Positions 19,025-27,334 of a DNA stretch of 64,000 bases are shown piece after piece. The notes beneath the pieces were generated by a model that did no database searches, was not told the origin of the DNA, and worked only from the letters and a program-made list of their open reading frames with translations. The DNA comes from Flavobacterium muglaense (lineage in GTDB: Bacteria > Bacteroidota > Bacteroidia > Flavobacteriales > Flavobacteriaceae). The stretch is from assembly GCF_014305155.1 (NCBI RefSeq), contig NZ_JACRUK010000001.1, forward strand, positions 185,381-249,380, written 5' to 3'. The position numbers and the translations under genes were made by a program. Within the stretch, counting starts at the first letter, position 1; every line of letters begins with the position of its first letter.

Positions 19025-19468
19025 TTACTTATTCATTTTTTGATAGTAAAAAGCGGGAACAAACAGCAATACAAAAATTGGTTGAATCAAAAATCTACGA
19101 ATGTAAAAGATTAAAAGTGGATTGTCAGTTTGCGAAAAATATAAAACCCCAAAAAAAACTGCGATCAACACTCCAAACAAAAAAACATACAAGAAGGAAA
19201 TAAATTTTATCATCTCGAGATCGCTGAATAAAATATACATCAAGATCAAAGACAAGACTGAATTTGCAACATAACGACATAACAACCCAAAAAACAACCC
19301 AAATCCATCGTACAAAGGCAACGGGAGCGCATTAAATTCTGACTTAAAATAACTCAAAAAAGGATCATAAAACAATTGTTGTTCATACACACGCACTAAC
19401 ACCAGTAGCAGTACACAACATACCGCCACAAAAAACTTGTATTTATTATTAAGTAGATTTCTTAGCAT
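19025..19468 (-). CDS. Exosortase F system-associated membrane protein
   Basis: This is a 147-residue integral membrane protein with about four hydrophobic segments (residues 12-27, 50-80, 88-110, 118-140). The motif RVYEQQLFYDPFLSYFK and the final FVPAFYYQKMNK match the protein that accompanies XrtF in Flavobacteriia. It overlaps the end of xrtF by 20 bp, so translation is probably coupled. Its biochemical role is unknown; coupling suggests assembly with or support of the exosortase. Confidence 0.8.
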   Translation of the reverse strand: MLRNLLNNKYKFFVAVCCVLLLVLVRVYEQQLFYDPFLSYFKSEFNALPLPLYDGFGLFFGLLCRYVANSVLSLILMYILFSDLEMIKFISFLYVFLFGVLIAVFFGVLYFSQTDNPLLIFYIRRFLIQPIFVLLFVPAFYYQKMNK

Positions 19469-19994
19469 ATAATGAATATTTATTAACCCAAATTACCCAT
19501 AAAAGAAACACAACGCCATAGATAAACAATGGAAAAAACACCCCATGAAGCATAGACTCCTGAGCCGGAAAATTATAAATTAAAACACACAACAAAGCGA
19601 TTCTCACAACATTCAGAAGGTAAATAAACAAGCTTCCGCCAAGAATAAAGAAAAAAGTTGTTTTTAATTTTCCCGAAAATGAAACTATAAATGACACAAA
19701 TAAAATCAAAATACTGACTGCATTACAACCTTCAATTAATCTAGCAATATAAGTATGATTATAAAACAACTTAATATAACCATCGGCAGTTGTTTCATCA
19801 AGCGCTACATCTGCATTAAAAAACTGTAAAAATTGTTGAGTATGTTGCGCTACTATTCGTGTAATCGAGTCGGTTTCATGGTACTCAAAACGATTTAAAA
19901 ATAATTGATATGCAAAAGCTAAAAAAATATAGGTTAAAAAAAACTTTGCCAAAAAGAGCAAAAAAGGTTTATACAAAGTAAAATATTTTCTCAA
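19449..19994 (-). CDS. xrtF: Exosortase family protein XrtF
   Basis: Exosortases are membrane transpeptidase-like enzymes that process proteins carrying a C-terminal sorting tail. The predicted catalytic triad is present: Cys in LIEGCNAVSIL, Arg in LNVVRIALL and His in ESMLHGVFFPLF, each at the edge of a membrane helix. The frame is open upstream to an ATG at 20078, but that start would overlap the divergent gene at 20067. A TTG at 19994 gives MRKYFTLYKPFLLFLAKFF and about 181 residues, which fits the family better. No substrate with an obvious sorting signal is in the window. Confidence 0.85.
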   Translation of the reverse strand: MRKYFTLYKPFLLFLAKFFLTYIFLAFAYQLFLNRFEYHETDSITRIVAQHTQQFLQFFNADVALDETTADGYIKLFYNHTYIARLIEGCNAVSILILFVSFIVSFSGKLKTTFFFILGGSLFIYLLNVVRIALLCVLIYNFPAQESMLHGVFFPLFIYGVVFLLWVIWVNKYSLYAKKST

Positions 19995-20042
19995 AATGTG
20001 TTTTTTAACAAATTTAATACAAATTAAAATAAGGACTTTAAA

Positions 20043-20050
20043 TACTTTTG
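20043..20050 (+). promoter_or_regulatory. Candidate -7 promoter box for the GAF-domain gene
   Basis: TACTTTTG matches TAnnTTTG, 16 bp before the ATG at 20067, implying a very short leader. Confidence 0.5.
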
Positions 20051-20066
20051 TATAAAAACAAACAAA

Positions 20067-20522
20067 ATGACATTTCAAGAATTAAAGCCAAAGGTTACCG
20101 AAATAACAACGAATAACACACAATCAAGAGACGAAAAACTATTATCCATTTGCCAATTACTAAACGCTAATATTGAATATTACAACTGGGTAGGATTTTA
20201 CTTTGCTAATCACGAAGCAAAAACATTACACTTAGGACCTTATGTAGGTGCCGAAACAGATCATACCGTAATACCGTTTGGAAAAGGAATTTGTGGTCAA
20301 GTTGCCGAATCAAATGCAAACTTTGTTGTCCCAGATGTTGCCACGCAAGACAATTACATCGCTTGTAGCTTCACAGTAAAATCAGAAATTGTAGTCCCTT
20401 TATTCGTAGACGGAAAGAATATTGGTCAAATTGATATCGACAGCCATGTAATTGATCCATTTACAGAAGAAGACGAACGCTTTTTAGAGTTTGTAAATCA
20501 GGAAATTGCAAAATTGTATTAA
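20067..20522 (+). CDS. GAF-domain free methionine-(R)-sulfoxide reductase
   Basis: This 151-residue single GAF domain matches the free-Met-R-sulfoxide reductase family, which repairs oxidised free methionine. Conserved features are NWVGFYFANHEAKTLHLGPY, the cysteine in GKGICGQVAE, a second in NYIACSFTVKSEIVVPL and the closing GQIDIDSHVIDPF. The cysteine positions fit the catalytic and resolving residues of this enzyme. It is divergent from xrtF and followed by the TonB-C/MORN gene 33 bp downstream, which has its own promoter box. Confidence 0.87.
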   Translation: MTFQELKPKVTEITTNNTQSRDEKLLSICQLLNANIEYYNWVGFYFANHEAKTLHLGPYVGAETDHTVIPFGKGICGQVAESNANFVVPDVATQDNYIACSFTVKSEIVVPLFVDGKNIGQIDIDSHVIDPFTEEDERFLEFVNQEIAKLY

Positions 20523-20528
20523 AAATCC

Positions 20529-20536
20529 TAACTTTG
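20529..20536 (+). promoter_or_regulatory. Candidate -7 promoter box for the gene at 20556
   Basis: TAACTTTG matches TAnnTTTG, 19 bp before the ATG. Confidence 0.5.
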
Positions 20537-20555
20537 TTTCCGTAAAAACAATTTT

Positions 20556-21530
20556 ATGAAAAATAACATTTTTCTAATAGCATTCATACTATTCACAAGC
20601 CTTTCATTCTCGCAAGTTACAAAACCAGTAAACCGACTAATCTATCTTGATTCAACATGGAATCAAACCGATGAAGAAAACCACACATACTATAGAATAG
20701 TCAACGATTATTATTCTAAGAAAGATTACTACACAGTCAATGACTACTTTAAATCTGGAATAACACAAATGACCGGAAAGTCCTCAAATAAAGACTACCT
20801 GCACATGGAAGGTCAGTGCGTGTATTACCATGAAAATGGGAAAAGAAAGATAATGTGCACCTATGAAGATGGAAAAAAAACAGGAAAGCAGTATGAATGG
20901 TATGACACTGGAAGTTTAAAACTGGAAGCTGAATTTATTGCTAACAACAAAGAAAAAACAAGCGATTACAAAATAAATCAATCTTGGGACGCAACTAATA
21001 ATCAAACCGTAATCAACGGTAACGGAATTTACGAAAAGACAGAGGACTTAACATATCCCGATGAAAGTAACATGAATGCTTTCTCTGAAAAAGGAGAAAT
21101 AAAAAATGGAGTTCGAAACGGAATTTGGAGAGGTACATCAACTAAACTAAAGGCTTCCTTCATAGAAAACTACGAAAACGGAAAATGCGTCAGCGGAACA
21201 AGTACCGACTATAACAATTTAAAATATAACTACACCCAAGTTTTAGAAAAAGCAGTTCCTGAGAACGGAATGCATAGTTTTTATAATTACATTGCCCATA
21301 ACTTTAACACCCCAAAAGTAGAAGGACTTGGCGGACGTATTTACATGACTTTTATTATAGATAAAAACGGGAAATTAACAAACCCCGTGGTACTTCGCGA
21401 CATAGGTTATGAAACAGGAAAAGAAGCCATTCGCATTATAAATGAAGCGAAAAACTGGATCCCAGGCAAAGTTAGAGGTATTGCAGTTAGCGTATTTTAT
21501 TCTATTCCAATCACAATTGAAGCAAAATAA
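20556..21530 (+). CDS. Secreted protein with MORN-like repeats and a C-terminal TonB-like domain
   Basis: This 324-residue protein has a signal peptide (MKNNIFLIAFILFTSLSFSQ). The middle contains MORN-type repeats (QCVYYHENGKRKIMCTYEDG, GKQYEWYDTGSLKLEAEF). The last 85 or so residues resemble a TonB C-terminal domain (GRIYMTFIIDKNGKLTNPVV, AIRIINEAKNWIPGKVRG). Proteins of this layout are common in Bacteroidota and are usually labelled energy transducer TonB, but this one has no N-terminal membrane helix and Pro-rich linker. It may be a periplasmic binding or scaffolding protein. Function not known. Confidence 0.8.
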   Translation: MKNNIFLIAFILFTSLSFSQVTKPVNRLIYLDSTWNQTDEENHTYYRIVNDYYSKKDYYTVNDYFKSGITQMTGKSSNKDYLHMEGQCVYYHENGKRKIMCTYEDGKKTGKQYEWYDTGSLKLEAEFIANNKEKTSDYKINQSWDATNNQTVINGNGIYEKTEDLTYPDESNMNAFSEKGEIKNGVRNGIWRGTSTKLKASFIENYENGKCVSGTSTDYNNLKYNYTQVLEKAVPENGMHSFYNYIAHNFNTPKVEGLGGRIYMTFIIDKNGKLTNPVVLRDIGYETGKEAIRIINEAKNWIPGKVRGIAVSVFYSIPITIEAK

Positions 21531-21597
21531 AACAAAAGCACTGTAATTAATTTTATAAAAAAAGGTAAAGTTTAATCCCCTTTTCAAAAAAAAGTAA

Positions 21598-21605
21598 TAC
21601 TTTTG
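21598..21605 (+). promoter_or_regulatory. Candidate -7 promoter box for rpsO
   Basis: TACTTTTG followed by CACCC matches TAnnTTTG, 56 bp before the rpsO ATG. Confidence 0.55.
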
Positions 21606-21661
21606 CACCCGTCTAACAATAGATGCTAGACATACATAAAAATCATTAAACAAATATTGGA

Positions 21662-21928
21662 ATGTATTTAACTAAAGAGATTAAAGAAGAGATCTTCGCA
21701 CAACACGGAGAAAAAACAAACACTGGAAAAGCTGAAGCACAAATTGCTTTATTCACTTTCAGAATTAGCCACTTAACTGAGCACTTGAAAAAAAATCGTC
21801 ATGATTACAATACAGAGCGTTCATTAGTATTGCTAGTAGGTAAAAGAAGATCATTGTTAGACTACTTGAAAAAGAAAGAAATTAACAGATATCGTGAGAT
21901 TATCAAAGTATTGAATATCAGAAAATAA
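21662..21928 (+). CDS. rpsO: 30S ribosomal protein S15
   Basis: S15 binds 16S rRNA helices 20-22 early in 30S assembly. The 88-residue protein shows the conserved NTGKAEAQIALFTFRISHLTEHLKKNRHDYNTERSLVLLVGKRRSLLDYLKK core. It is followed by a terminator and then pnp. The rpsO-pnp order is widely conserved, but here the 235-bp gap with a terminator points to partly separate transcription. Confidence 0.97.
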   Translation: MYLTKEIKEEIFAQHGEKTNTGKAEAQIALFTFRISHLTEHLKKNRHDYNTERSLVLLVGKRRSLLDYLKKKEINRYREIIKVLNIRK

Positions 21929-21936
21929 TCAATATA

Positions 21937-21968
21937 AAAAAGAGGTGCGCAAGTGCCTCTTTTTGTTT
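21937..21968 (+). terminator. Intrinsic terminator after rpsO
   Basis: AAAGAGG and CCTCTTT form the stem with a 10-nt loop, followed by a T-rich stretch. Confidence 0.8.
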
Positions 21969-22163
21969 TTACAGTTCATAATTTTACGGTTCGATTACAT
22001 CCTGAGTAAAAAGGATTTAGAACAGGTAAAACAACATAAAGTCATTATTAGAATATAATGGCATATAAAAAAAGTTTGGTTTTTCATTGGGTTTTAGGCA
22101 TTAACTACGCACACAACAACTACAACACAACTAGAACCCATGTTTAACTAATAAATTAAATTT

Positions 22164-24305
22164 ATGATTCCACAATTATTTGTAGAAAGTATCGATTTAG
22201 GTGATGGAAGAAACATCACAATCGAGACAGGTCGTTTAGCGAAGCAAGCTGATGGATCTGTAGTAATTAGAATAGGTAAAACTGTTATTTTAGGAACAGT
22301 AGTATCTTCAAGAAAAGCAAGTCCAGGTATCGACTTTTTACCACTTACGGTAGATTATCGTGAAAAATTTGCTGCAGCAGGACGTTTTCCTGGTGGTTTC
22401 TTCAAGAGAGAAGCAAGACCAAGTGATAGCGAAGTATTAACAATGCGTTTAGTAGACCGTGTATTGCGTCCGCTTTTCCCAGATGATTACCATGCTGAAG
22501 TTCAGGTGATGATTCAATTAATGTCTCATGATGATGATGTTATGCCAGATGCACTTGCAGGTCTTGCAGCATCAGCAGCATTAGCTTTGTCTGACATTCC
22601 TTTTGAAACATTAATCTCTGAGGCTAGAGTTGGTAGAGTTGATGGAAAATTCATTATTAACCCAAGCCGTGCTCAATTAGAATTGTCTGATATCGATATG
22701 ATGATTGGTGCTTCTATGGACTCTATCGCAATGGTAGAAGGGGAAATGAAAGAAATCTCAGAAGCAGAAATGCTTGAAGCAATTAAATTTGCTCACGAAC
22801 ATATTAAAAACCAAATTTCGGCTCAACTACGTTTGCAAGCTGCTTTTGGTAAAAAAGAAGTTCGTACCTACGAGGGAGAAAGAGAAGATGAAGCTATTTA
22901 CGCTAAAGTAAAGGCAGCGTCTTACGATAAAATTTACGCTATCGCTAGCAAAGGTTCTTCTAAACAAGAACGTACAGCTGCATTTGAAGAAGTAAAAGAC
23001 GAAGTAAAAGCGTTGTTTACTGAAGAAGAATTAGCAGTTGATGGAGATTTAGTTTCTAAATACTTCAAAAAAACCAACAAAGAAGCTGTTCGTAACGTAA
23101 CCCTAGATTTAGGAACGCGTCTTGACGGAAGAAAAACTACAGAAATTAGAGATATCTGGTGTGAAGTAGATTACTTACCATCTGTACACGGATCTGCATT
23201 GTTTACACGTGGAGAAACTCAAGCTTTGGCAACAGCAACTTTAGGAACATCTAGAGAAGCAAACCAAATCGACTCTCCATCACAACAAGGTGAAGAAAAA
23301 TTCTACTTACACTACAACTTCCCTCCTTTCTCAACTGGTGAAGCGCGTCCTTTAAGAGGAACTTCAAGAAGAGAAGTAGGTCACGGAAACTTAGCTCAAA
23401 GAGCGTTGAAAAACATGATTCCTACTGATTGTCCTTATACAATTCGTGTTGTATCTGAAGTATTAGAGTCTAACGGTTCATCTTCTATGGCAACTGTTTG
23501 TGCTGGAACTTTATCATTAATGGATGCTGGTATTCAAATGATTCGTCCTGTTTCTGGAATTGCAATGGGATTGATTACTGATGGTGATCGTTACGCTGTA
23601 TTGTCTGATATTCTTGGTGATGAAGATCACTTAGGAGATATGGACTTTAAAGTAACTGGAACTTCTGAAGGAATCACTGCTTGTCAAATGGACATCAAAA
23701 TTGATGGATTAAAATACGAAATTATGGAAGCTGCACTTGCTCAAGCACGTGACGGTCGTTTGCATATCCTTGGTAAATTAATCGATACTTTAGCAGCTCC
23801 AAAAGAGGATGTTAAAGCATACGCTCCAAAAATTATTACAAGAAGAATTCCTAATGCTTTCATTGGTGCATTGATCGGACCTGGTGGAAAAGTGATTCAA
23901 GAATTACAAAAAACTACTGGAACAACAATCGTTATCAACGAAGATCCTGCTACTGAAGAAGGAGTTATTGAAATTTTAGGAACTGATCCTGCTGGAATTG
24001 AAGCAGTATTAGCTAAGATTAAATCAATCACTTTCAAACCTCAAATGAACGAGGCTTATGAAGTGAAAGTAATCAAAATGCTAGATTTTGGTGCGGTTGT
24101 AGAATACACATCAGCTCCAGGAAACGAAGTTTTATTACACGTATCTGAGTTAGCATGGGAACGCACAGAAAATGTTTCTGATGTAGTGAACATGGGTGAC
24201 GTTTTTGAAGTGAAATACTTAGGTATGGATCCAAAAACTAGAAAAGAAAAAGTGTCCAGAAAAGCACTTTTACCAAGACCTCCACGTGAGGAGAAAAAAG
24301 AGTAA
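22164..24305 (+). CDS. pnp: Polyribonucleotide nucleotidyltransferase (PNPase)
   Basis: PNPase is the phosphorolytic 3'-5' exoribonuclease of RNA decay. The 713-residue protein has two RNase PH domains ([29 protein letters not shown] in the first, [20 protein letters not shown] in the second), a KH domain ([19 protein letters not shown]) and a C-terminal S1 domain ([24 protein letters not shown]). The gene has a 235-bp leader region after the rpsO terminator; no clear autoregulatory hairpin was identified there. A strong terminator follows. Confidence 0.98.
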   Translation: MIPQLFVESIDLGDGRNITIETGRLAKQADGSVVIRIGKTVILGTVVSSRKASPGIDFLPLTVDYREKFAAAGRFPGGFFKREARPSDSEVLTMRLVDRVLRPLFPDDYHAEVQVMIQLMSHDDDVMPDALAGLAASAALALSDIPFETLISEARVGRVDGKFIINPSRAQLELSDIDMMIGASMDSIAMVEGEMKEISEAEMLEAIKFAHEHIKNQISAQLRLQAAFGKKEVRTYEGEREDEAIYAKVKAASYDKIYAIASKGSSKQERTAAFEEVKDEVKALFTEEELAVDGDLVSKYFKKTNKEAVRNVTLDLGTRLDGRKTTEIRDIWCEVDYLPSVHGSALFTRGETQALATATLGTSREANQIDSPSQQGEEKFYLHYNFPPFSTGEARPLRGTSRREVGHGNLAQRALKNMIPTDCPYTIRVVSEVLESNGSSSMATVCAGTLSLMDAGIQMIRPVSGIAMGLITDGDRYAVLSDILGDEDHLGDMDFKVTGTSEGITACQMDIKIDGLKYEIMEAALAQARDGRLHILGKLIDTLAAPKEDVKAYAPKIITRRIPNAFIGALIGPGGKVIQELQKTTGTTIVINEDPATEEGVIEILGTDPAGIEAVLAKIKSITFKPQMNEAYEVKVIKMLDFGAVVEYTSAPGNEVLLHVSELAWERTENVSDVVNMGDVFEVKYLGMDPKTRKEKVSRKALLPRPPREEKKE

Positions 24306-24340
24306 TCGGATCTTAAGTTTACTAAAGGTTTATTTATAAG

Positions 24341-24376
24341 AAGTCCCGTTTCATTTATTTGAAACGGGATTTTTGC
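24341..24376 (+). terminator. Intrinsic terminator after pnp
   Basis: AGTCCCGTTTCA and TGAAACGGGAT form a 10-11 bp stem with a 6-nt loop, followed by TTTTT. Confidence 0.88.
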
Positions 24377-24387
24377 TTTTAATTCGG

Positions 24388-24486
24388 GCATGCCGCCAGC
24401 AAAAATAAGGGCCTCACTTTTATCACTTGTTATAAGCCCCTTATCCTTGCTGCCGTCGGGCTTTACGCGCTACTTCGATAGCATGC
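24388..24486 (+). repeat. Long imperfect hairpin bounded by GCATGC
   Basis: The arm CGCCAGCAAAAATAAGGGCC (24394-24413) pairs with GCCCCTTATCCTTGCTGCCG (24436-24455) with about four mismatches. GCATGC occurs at both outer ends (24388-24393 and 24481-24486). The right part, GGGCTTTACGCGCTACTTCG, has unusually high GC for this genome. It has the look of a dispersed non-coding element. Confidence 0.55.
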
Positions 24487-24598
24487 TTCAAACGCAGTTC
24501 ACTGAACACCTATAAAAATAAAAGCTAAGTGAAGTAATCCCTCATGCGGACTCATGGTTCATGAAACGCATTCTCCTCCAAATTTCATTTCTCCCAAA

Positions 24599-24825
24599 GT
24601 TTGTCACGCTGAAAACATCTCACACGAACCAAGAATTTCCTATTTGCAACTTCAAGTGAGCCCAATTACTAGTTTTAGTACAACTTGCGACCCCTCCCGG
24701 AATAACAATGTTGAATTTGATTTGCAACGCTCATATAGTGACCTAATAGCCACAAAATTTATCACTTTGAAAAGAGTCAAACAATAGCTAAGCAACTTTA
24801 ACAAGACGCTTTCAGCGTGACAAAC
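24599..24825. repeat. 16-bp perfect terminal inverted repeat pair (227-bp unit)
   Basis: GTTTGTCACGCTGAAA at 24599-24614 is exactly complementary to TTTCAGCGTGACAAAC at 24810-24825. The 195 bp between have no convincing gene. No obvious target-site duplication flanks the unit. Confidence 0.5.
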
Positions 24826-24930
24826 GGTTTAGAGTATTAGTCGCCAAAAAAGATGGATAAAAAAAAGTACATTACACATCACAAAAAATGCAAAGTCTGT
24901 AATTATCGTGTTATAATTCAAAACTAAAAA

Positions 24931-25059
24931 TTAAATAACATTATCTAAATCTTTTTTCAGCTCTTTGATTAATTTAAAGGGTTCAATTTTAAGAGCAATA
25001 GCCATTTTTAACCTCCAAACTGCATTAGGGATAGCAGCGGTATCCTTTGATGAAATGCA
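24931..25059 (-). pseudogene. Possible remnant of a helix-turn-helix regulator C-terminus
   Basis: An open minus-strand reading frame of about 43 codons ends IPNAVWRLKMAIALKIEPFK, then LIKELKKDLDNVI and a stop at 24931. The spacing of hydrophobic residues resembles the last helices of an XRE/Cro-type regulator, where ALxIEPFxLIK is common. There is a stop upstream and no N-terminal half, so it would be a fragment. Low confidence. Confidence 0.25.
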
Positions 25060-25221
25060 ATGGAATCAAAGATAAAGCGAATAACCCGACCGAAGGGAAT
25101 GCCCTTCTTCGACTTCGCTCAGGATTACACTAAAATAAATTATTTTTTTAATTTTTTGTAACTTTTTTGTAACTCCATCCGTATAACTATTTGTACACTT
25201 AAAATTAGAGGAGACAAAAAC

Positions 25222-26085
25222 ATGAGACAACTAAAAATCACCAAGCAGGTAACGAATCGTGAAACTGCATCATTAGACAAATATTTACAAGAAATTGGAA
25301 AAGTTGATCTTATCACCGCTGATGAAGAAGTAGAATTAGCTCAGAAAATTAAAGCTGGGGATCAAAGAGCCCTAGAGAAATTAACAAAAGCCAACCTACG
25401 TTTTGTCGTGTCGGTAGCAAAACAATATCAAAATCAAGGATTAACTCTTCCCGATTTAATTAACGAAGGAAACCTTGGACTTATAAAAGCAGCACAACGT
25501 TTTGATGAAACTCGTGGTTTCAAATTCATTTCGTACGCTGTATGGTGGATTCGTCAATCGATTTTACAAGCACTTGCTGAGCAATCTCGTATTGTACGTT
25601 TGCCATTAAACAAAATTGGTTCTATCAATAAAATCAACAAAATGTATGCGTTATTAGAGCAATCTAACGAGCGTCCACCATCTGCTGAGGAAATTGCAAA
25701 AGAACTTGACATGACGGTAAATGACGTAAAAGAGTCTATGAAAAACTCTGGTCGTCACCTTTCAATGGATGCTCCTCTTGTTGAAGGAGAAGATTCTAAC
25801 CTTTACGATGTATTGCGTTCTGGAGAGTCTCCAAATCCAGACAGAGAATTAATTCACGAATCACTGCGTACTGAAATTGAGCGTTCACTTGAAACATTGA
25901 CTCCTCGTGAGGCAGATGTGGTACGTTTGTACTTTGGTCTTGGTGATCAACACCCAATGACTCTTGAGGAAATAGGTGAAACATTTGACCTAACTCGTGA
26001 GCGTGTACGTCAAATCAAGGAAAAAGCAATCCGCAGATTGAAACATACTTCTAGAAGTAAAATACTTAAAACCTATCTAGGTTAA
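25222..26085 (+). CDS. rpoD: RNA polymerase primary sigma factor RpoD/SigA
   Basis: This is the vegetative sigma factor, 287 residues long and typical of Bacteroidota, which lack the long region 1.1 of E. coli RpoD. Region 1.2 reads [20 protein letters not shown]. Region 2 contains [38 protein letters not shown] and [14 protein letters not shown]. Region 3 includes [13 protein letters not shown]. Region 4.2 ends [23 protein letters not shown] [20 protein letters not shown]. The unusual region 2 of this family goes with the TAnnTTTG promoter boxes seen in the window. The gene has a long AT-rich leader and is followed by stacked terminator-like hairpins. Confidence 0.97.
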   Translation: MRQLKITKQVTNRETASLDKYLQEIGKVDLITADEEVELAQKIKAGDQRALEKLTKANLRFVVSVAKQYQNQGLTLPDLINEGNLGLIKAAQRFDETRGFKFISYAVWWIRQSILQALAEQSRIVRLPLNKIGSINKINKMYALLEQSNERPPSAEEIAKELDMTVNDVKESMKNSGRHLSMDAPLVEGEDSNLYDVLRSGESPNPDRELIHESLRTEIERSLETLTPREADVVRLYFGLGDQHPMTLEEIGETFDLTRERVRQIKEKAIRRLKHTSRSKILKTYLG

Positions 26086-26199
26086 TATAAAATACACCTC
26101 AATTAAAATTTTTAAAGCATTTGCAAAAGTAAATATTTATTTTTTTTAATTCAAAATGAACAACAGTTTGATTGACTGTTCGTTTTTTGATTGATGATT

Positions 26200-26231
26200 G
26201 AAACTCCGGCTGATTACCGGAGTTTTATTTT
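26200..26231 (+). terminator. Intrinsic terminator after rpoD
   Basis: AAACTCCGG and CCGGAGTTT form a 9-bp stem with a 7-nt loop, followed by TATTTTTT. A weaker hairpin ending in GTTTTTT precedes it at about 26157-26188. Confidence 0.75.
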
Positions 26232-26380
26232 TTATCAATAAAACTCTCGGTCTGTTCGAGCACAGCTCTCGGGTTTCCGGAGTTTTATTTTTTATCAATA
26301 AAACTCTCGGTCTGTTCGAGCACAGCTCTCGGTCTGCTCCAGCACAGCTCTCGGGTTTCCGGACTTTTATTTTTAAAAAT
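26217..26380 (+). repeat. 60-bp tandem hairpin repeat downstream of rpoD
   Basis: Two units starting at 26217 and 26277 are identical over 56 bp with a 60-bp period. Each contains AGTTTTATT-TTTTATC-AATAAAACT, a perfect 9-bp stem, and CTCGGTCTGTTCGAGCACAG. The latter recurs a third time in variant form (CTCGGTCTGCTCCAGCACAG, starting at 26329), followed by a degraded third hairpin. Confidence 0.8.
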
Positions 26381-26543
26381 ACCACAAGCGTCCCGATAGC
26401 ACTTATCCTTCTGAAATACTAGACCACCATAACGCAACAACTATTTTTTTACAAAATCTTATTTGTTAACAATAATTCAACCTAAAACACTACATACAAA
26501 CACATTAATTCCTATCTTTATTTCTAAAAACCAGAAAATAGAT

Positions 26544-27161
26544 ATGAAAAAACTAATTGTAGCACTGTCTTTACTAAGCATCATTGCATGTAAAAACAAA
26601 GAAAATGAAAATAATAGTGAACCTAGTCTTATGGAATCGGTTGAGAGTGTCAACAAACTCAGCAAGGCAGCAAACGACTTGAAAGAATACCAAAAACAAA
26701 CCGAAAAGCTAAAAACTACTGAACCTGTTAAAAATGAAGTTTACAAAGAAGTACTCACAGAGACTTTTGAAAACCTAAAAAGAATTAACTACACCGCAGG
26801 AAACGCCGCTATGGTAGGACTCAGCTCAGCCGAAGCTACTTATGGAGACCAAGCTGGCAAAAACATCAAAATCAATATTTTTGACGGAGCTGGTGAATCT
26901 GGTAGTGCTTTAATTGCAATGACCCATATGGCAATTGCAATGGATATGGAATCCATTGATAATACCACAACCAAGAAAACAGAAGTAATCGACGGCATAA
27001 GAGCCCAAACGGAAAACGACACCAATCCTGATGCTTACAAATCATCATCGATTACTTATATTTACAATGACCGTTTTCAAGTAAGCTTAGAAGGTCAAAA
27101 AATACCATTAGACGAATTAAAATCGTACATGAAAAAACTGCAATTATCTAAATTAGATTAA
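26544..27161 (+). CDS. Uncharacterised lipoprotein
   Basis: This is a 205-residue lipoprotein with signal MKKLIVALSLLSIIAC and lipobox cysteine at residue 16. The frame is open upstream to 26463, but 26544 gives the proper signal peptide. The body has a predicted helical segment (ESVNKLSKAANDLKEYQKQTEKL, residues about 32-54) and a C-terminal domain with TYGDQAGKNIKINIFDGAGE and SSITYIYNDRFQVSLEGQK. I do not recognise the family. It stands alone with its own terminator at about 27183-27231. Confidence 0.8.
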   Translation: MKKLIVALSLLSIIACKNKENENNSEPSLMESVESVNKLSKAANDLKEYQKQTEKLKTTEPVKNEVYKEVLTETFENLKRINYTAGNAAMVGLSSAEATYGDQAGKNIKINIFDGAGESGSALIAMTHMAIAMDMESIDNTTTKKTEVIDGIRAQTENDTNPDAYKSSSITYIYNDRFQVSLEGQKIPLDELKSYMKKLQLSKLD

Positions 27162-27182
27162 TTTACTTTTTTCAACATATTC

Positions 27183-27231
27183 AAGACCGTTTATTTATAG
27201 CATTCTGATGTTAGTATAAACTGTCTTTTTT
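27183..27231 (+). terminator. Probable terminator after the lipoprotein gene
   Basis: AGACCGTTTAT and ATAAACTGTCT form a stem with one mismatch and a 21-nt loop, followed by a T run. Confidence 0.55.
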
Positions 27232-27300
27232 ATTTCTTCTTTTAAATTAAAGCAACAATTAGTTTTAACGTAATCTGATACAGATTTTTATTTTAAAAAC

Positions 27301-27308
27301 TATCTTTG
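27301..27308 (+). promoter_or_regulatory. Candidate -7 promoter box for rpe
   Basis: TATCTTTG matches TAnnTTTG, 26 bp before the rpe ATG. Confidence 0.55.
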
Positions 27309-27334
27309 CAAAAACAACACTTACTTTAACTACT

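Larger units (their letters stand above)
24377..25221. other. Repeat-rich pnp-rpoD intergenic region
   Basis: This gap of about 0.85 kb lacks a credible intact gene. It contains a long imperfect hairpin bounded by GCATGC (24388-24486), a perfect 16-bp inverted repeat 195 bp apart (24599-24614 and 24810-24825), a possible degraded helix-turn-helix fragment on the minus strand (24931-25059), the sequence GACTTCGCTCAGGATTACA at about 25110-25128, which looks like a widespread intergenic repeat, and the AT-rich rpoD leader. Confidence 0.6.
26086..26543. other. rpoD downstream intergenic region
   Basis: This 458-bp gap holds two terminator-like hairpins, a 60-bp tandem repeat array and the promoter region of the following lipoprotein gene (TATCTTTA at 26513-26520). 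No coding capacity is supported; open frames in it are products of the repeats. Confidence 0.65.

Noticed and set aside
19995..20078. Longer N-terminus for XrtF starting at the ATG at 20078
   Set aside because: It would overlap the divergent GAF-domain gene and its promoter, and adds an unusual Cys-rich leader not expected for the family.
21969..22163. Riboswitch or structured leader upstream of pnp
   Set aside because: No known riboswitch core or long stable stem could be identified by eye in this AT-rich stretch.
24554..24787. A 77-codon plus-strand open frame between pnp and rpoD
   Set aside because: It overlaps the 16-bp inverted repeat, has no recognisable domain and its composition is unlike the neighbouring genes.
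26217..26380. Possible small CRISPR array
   Set aside because: The repeat is a direct tandem duplication with nearly no spacer diversity and no cas genes are near.
26146..26422. Open frames on both strands over the rpoD-downstream repeat
   Set aside because: They exist only because the 60-bp repeat is a multiple of three; the encoded peptides are simple repeats (CSNRPRVLLIKNKTP).
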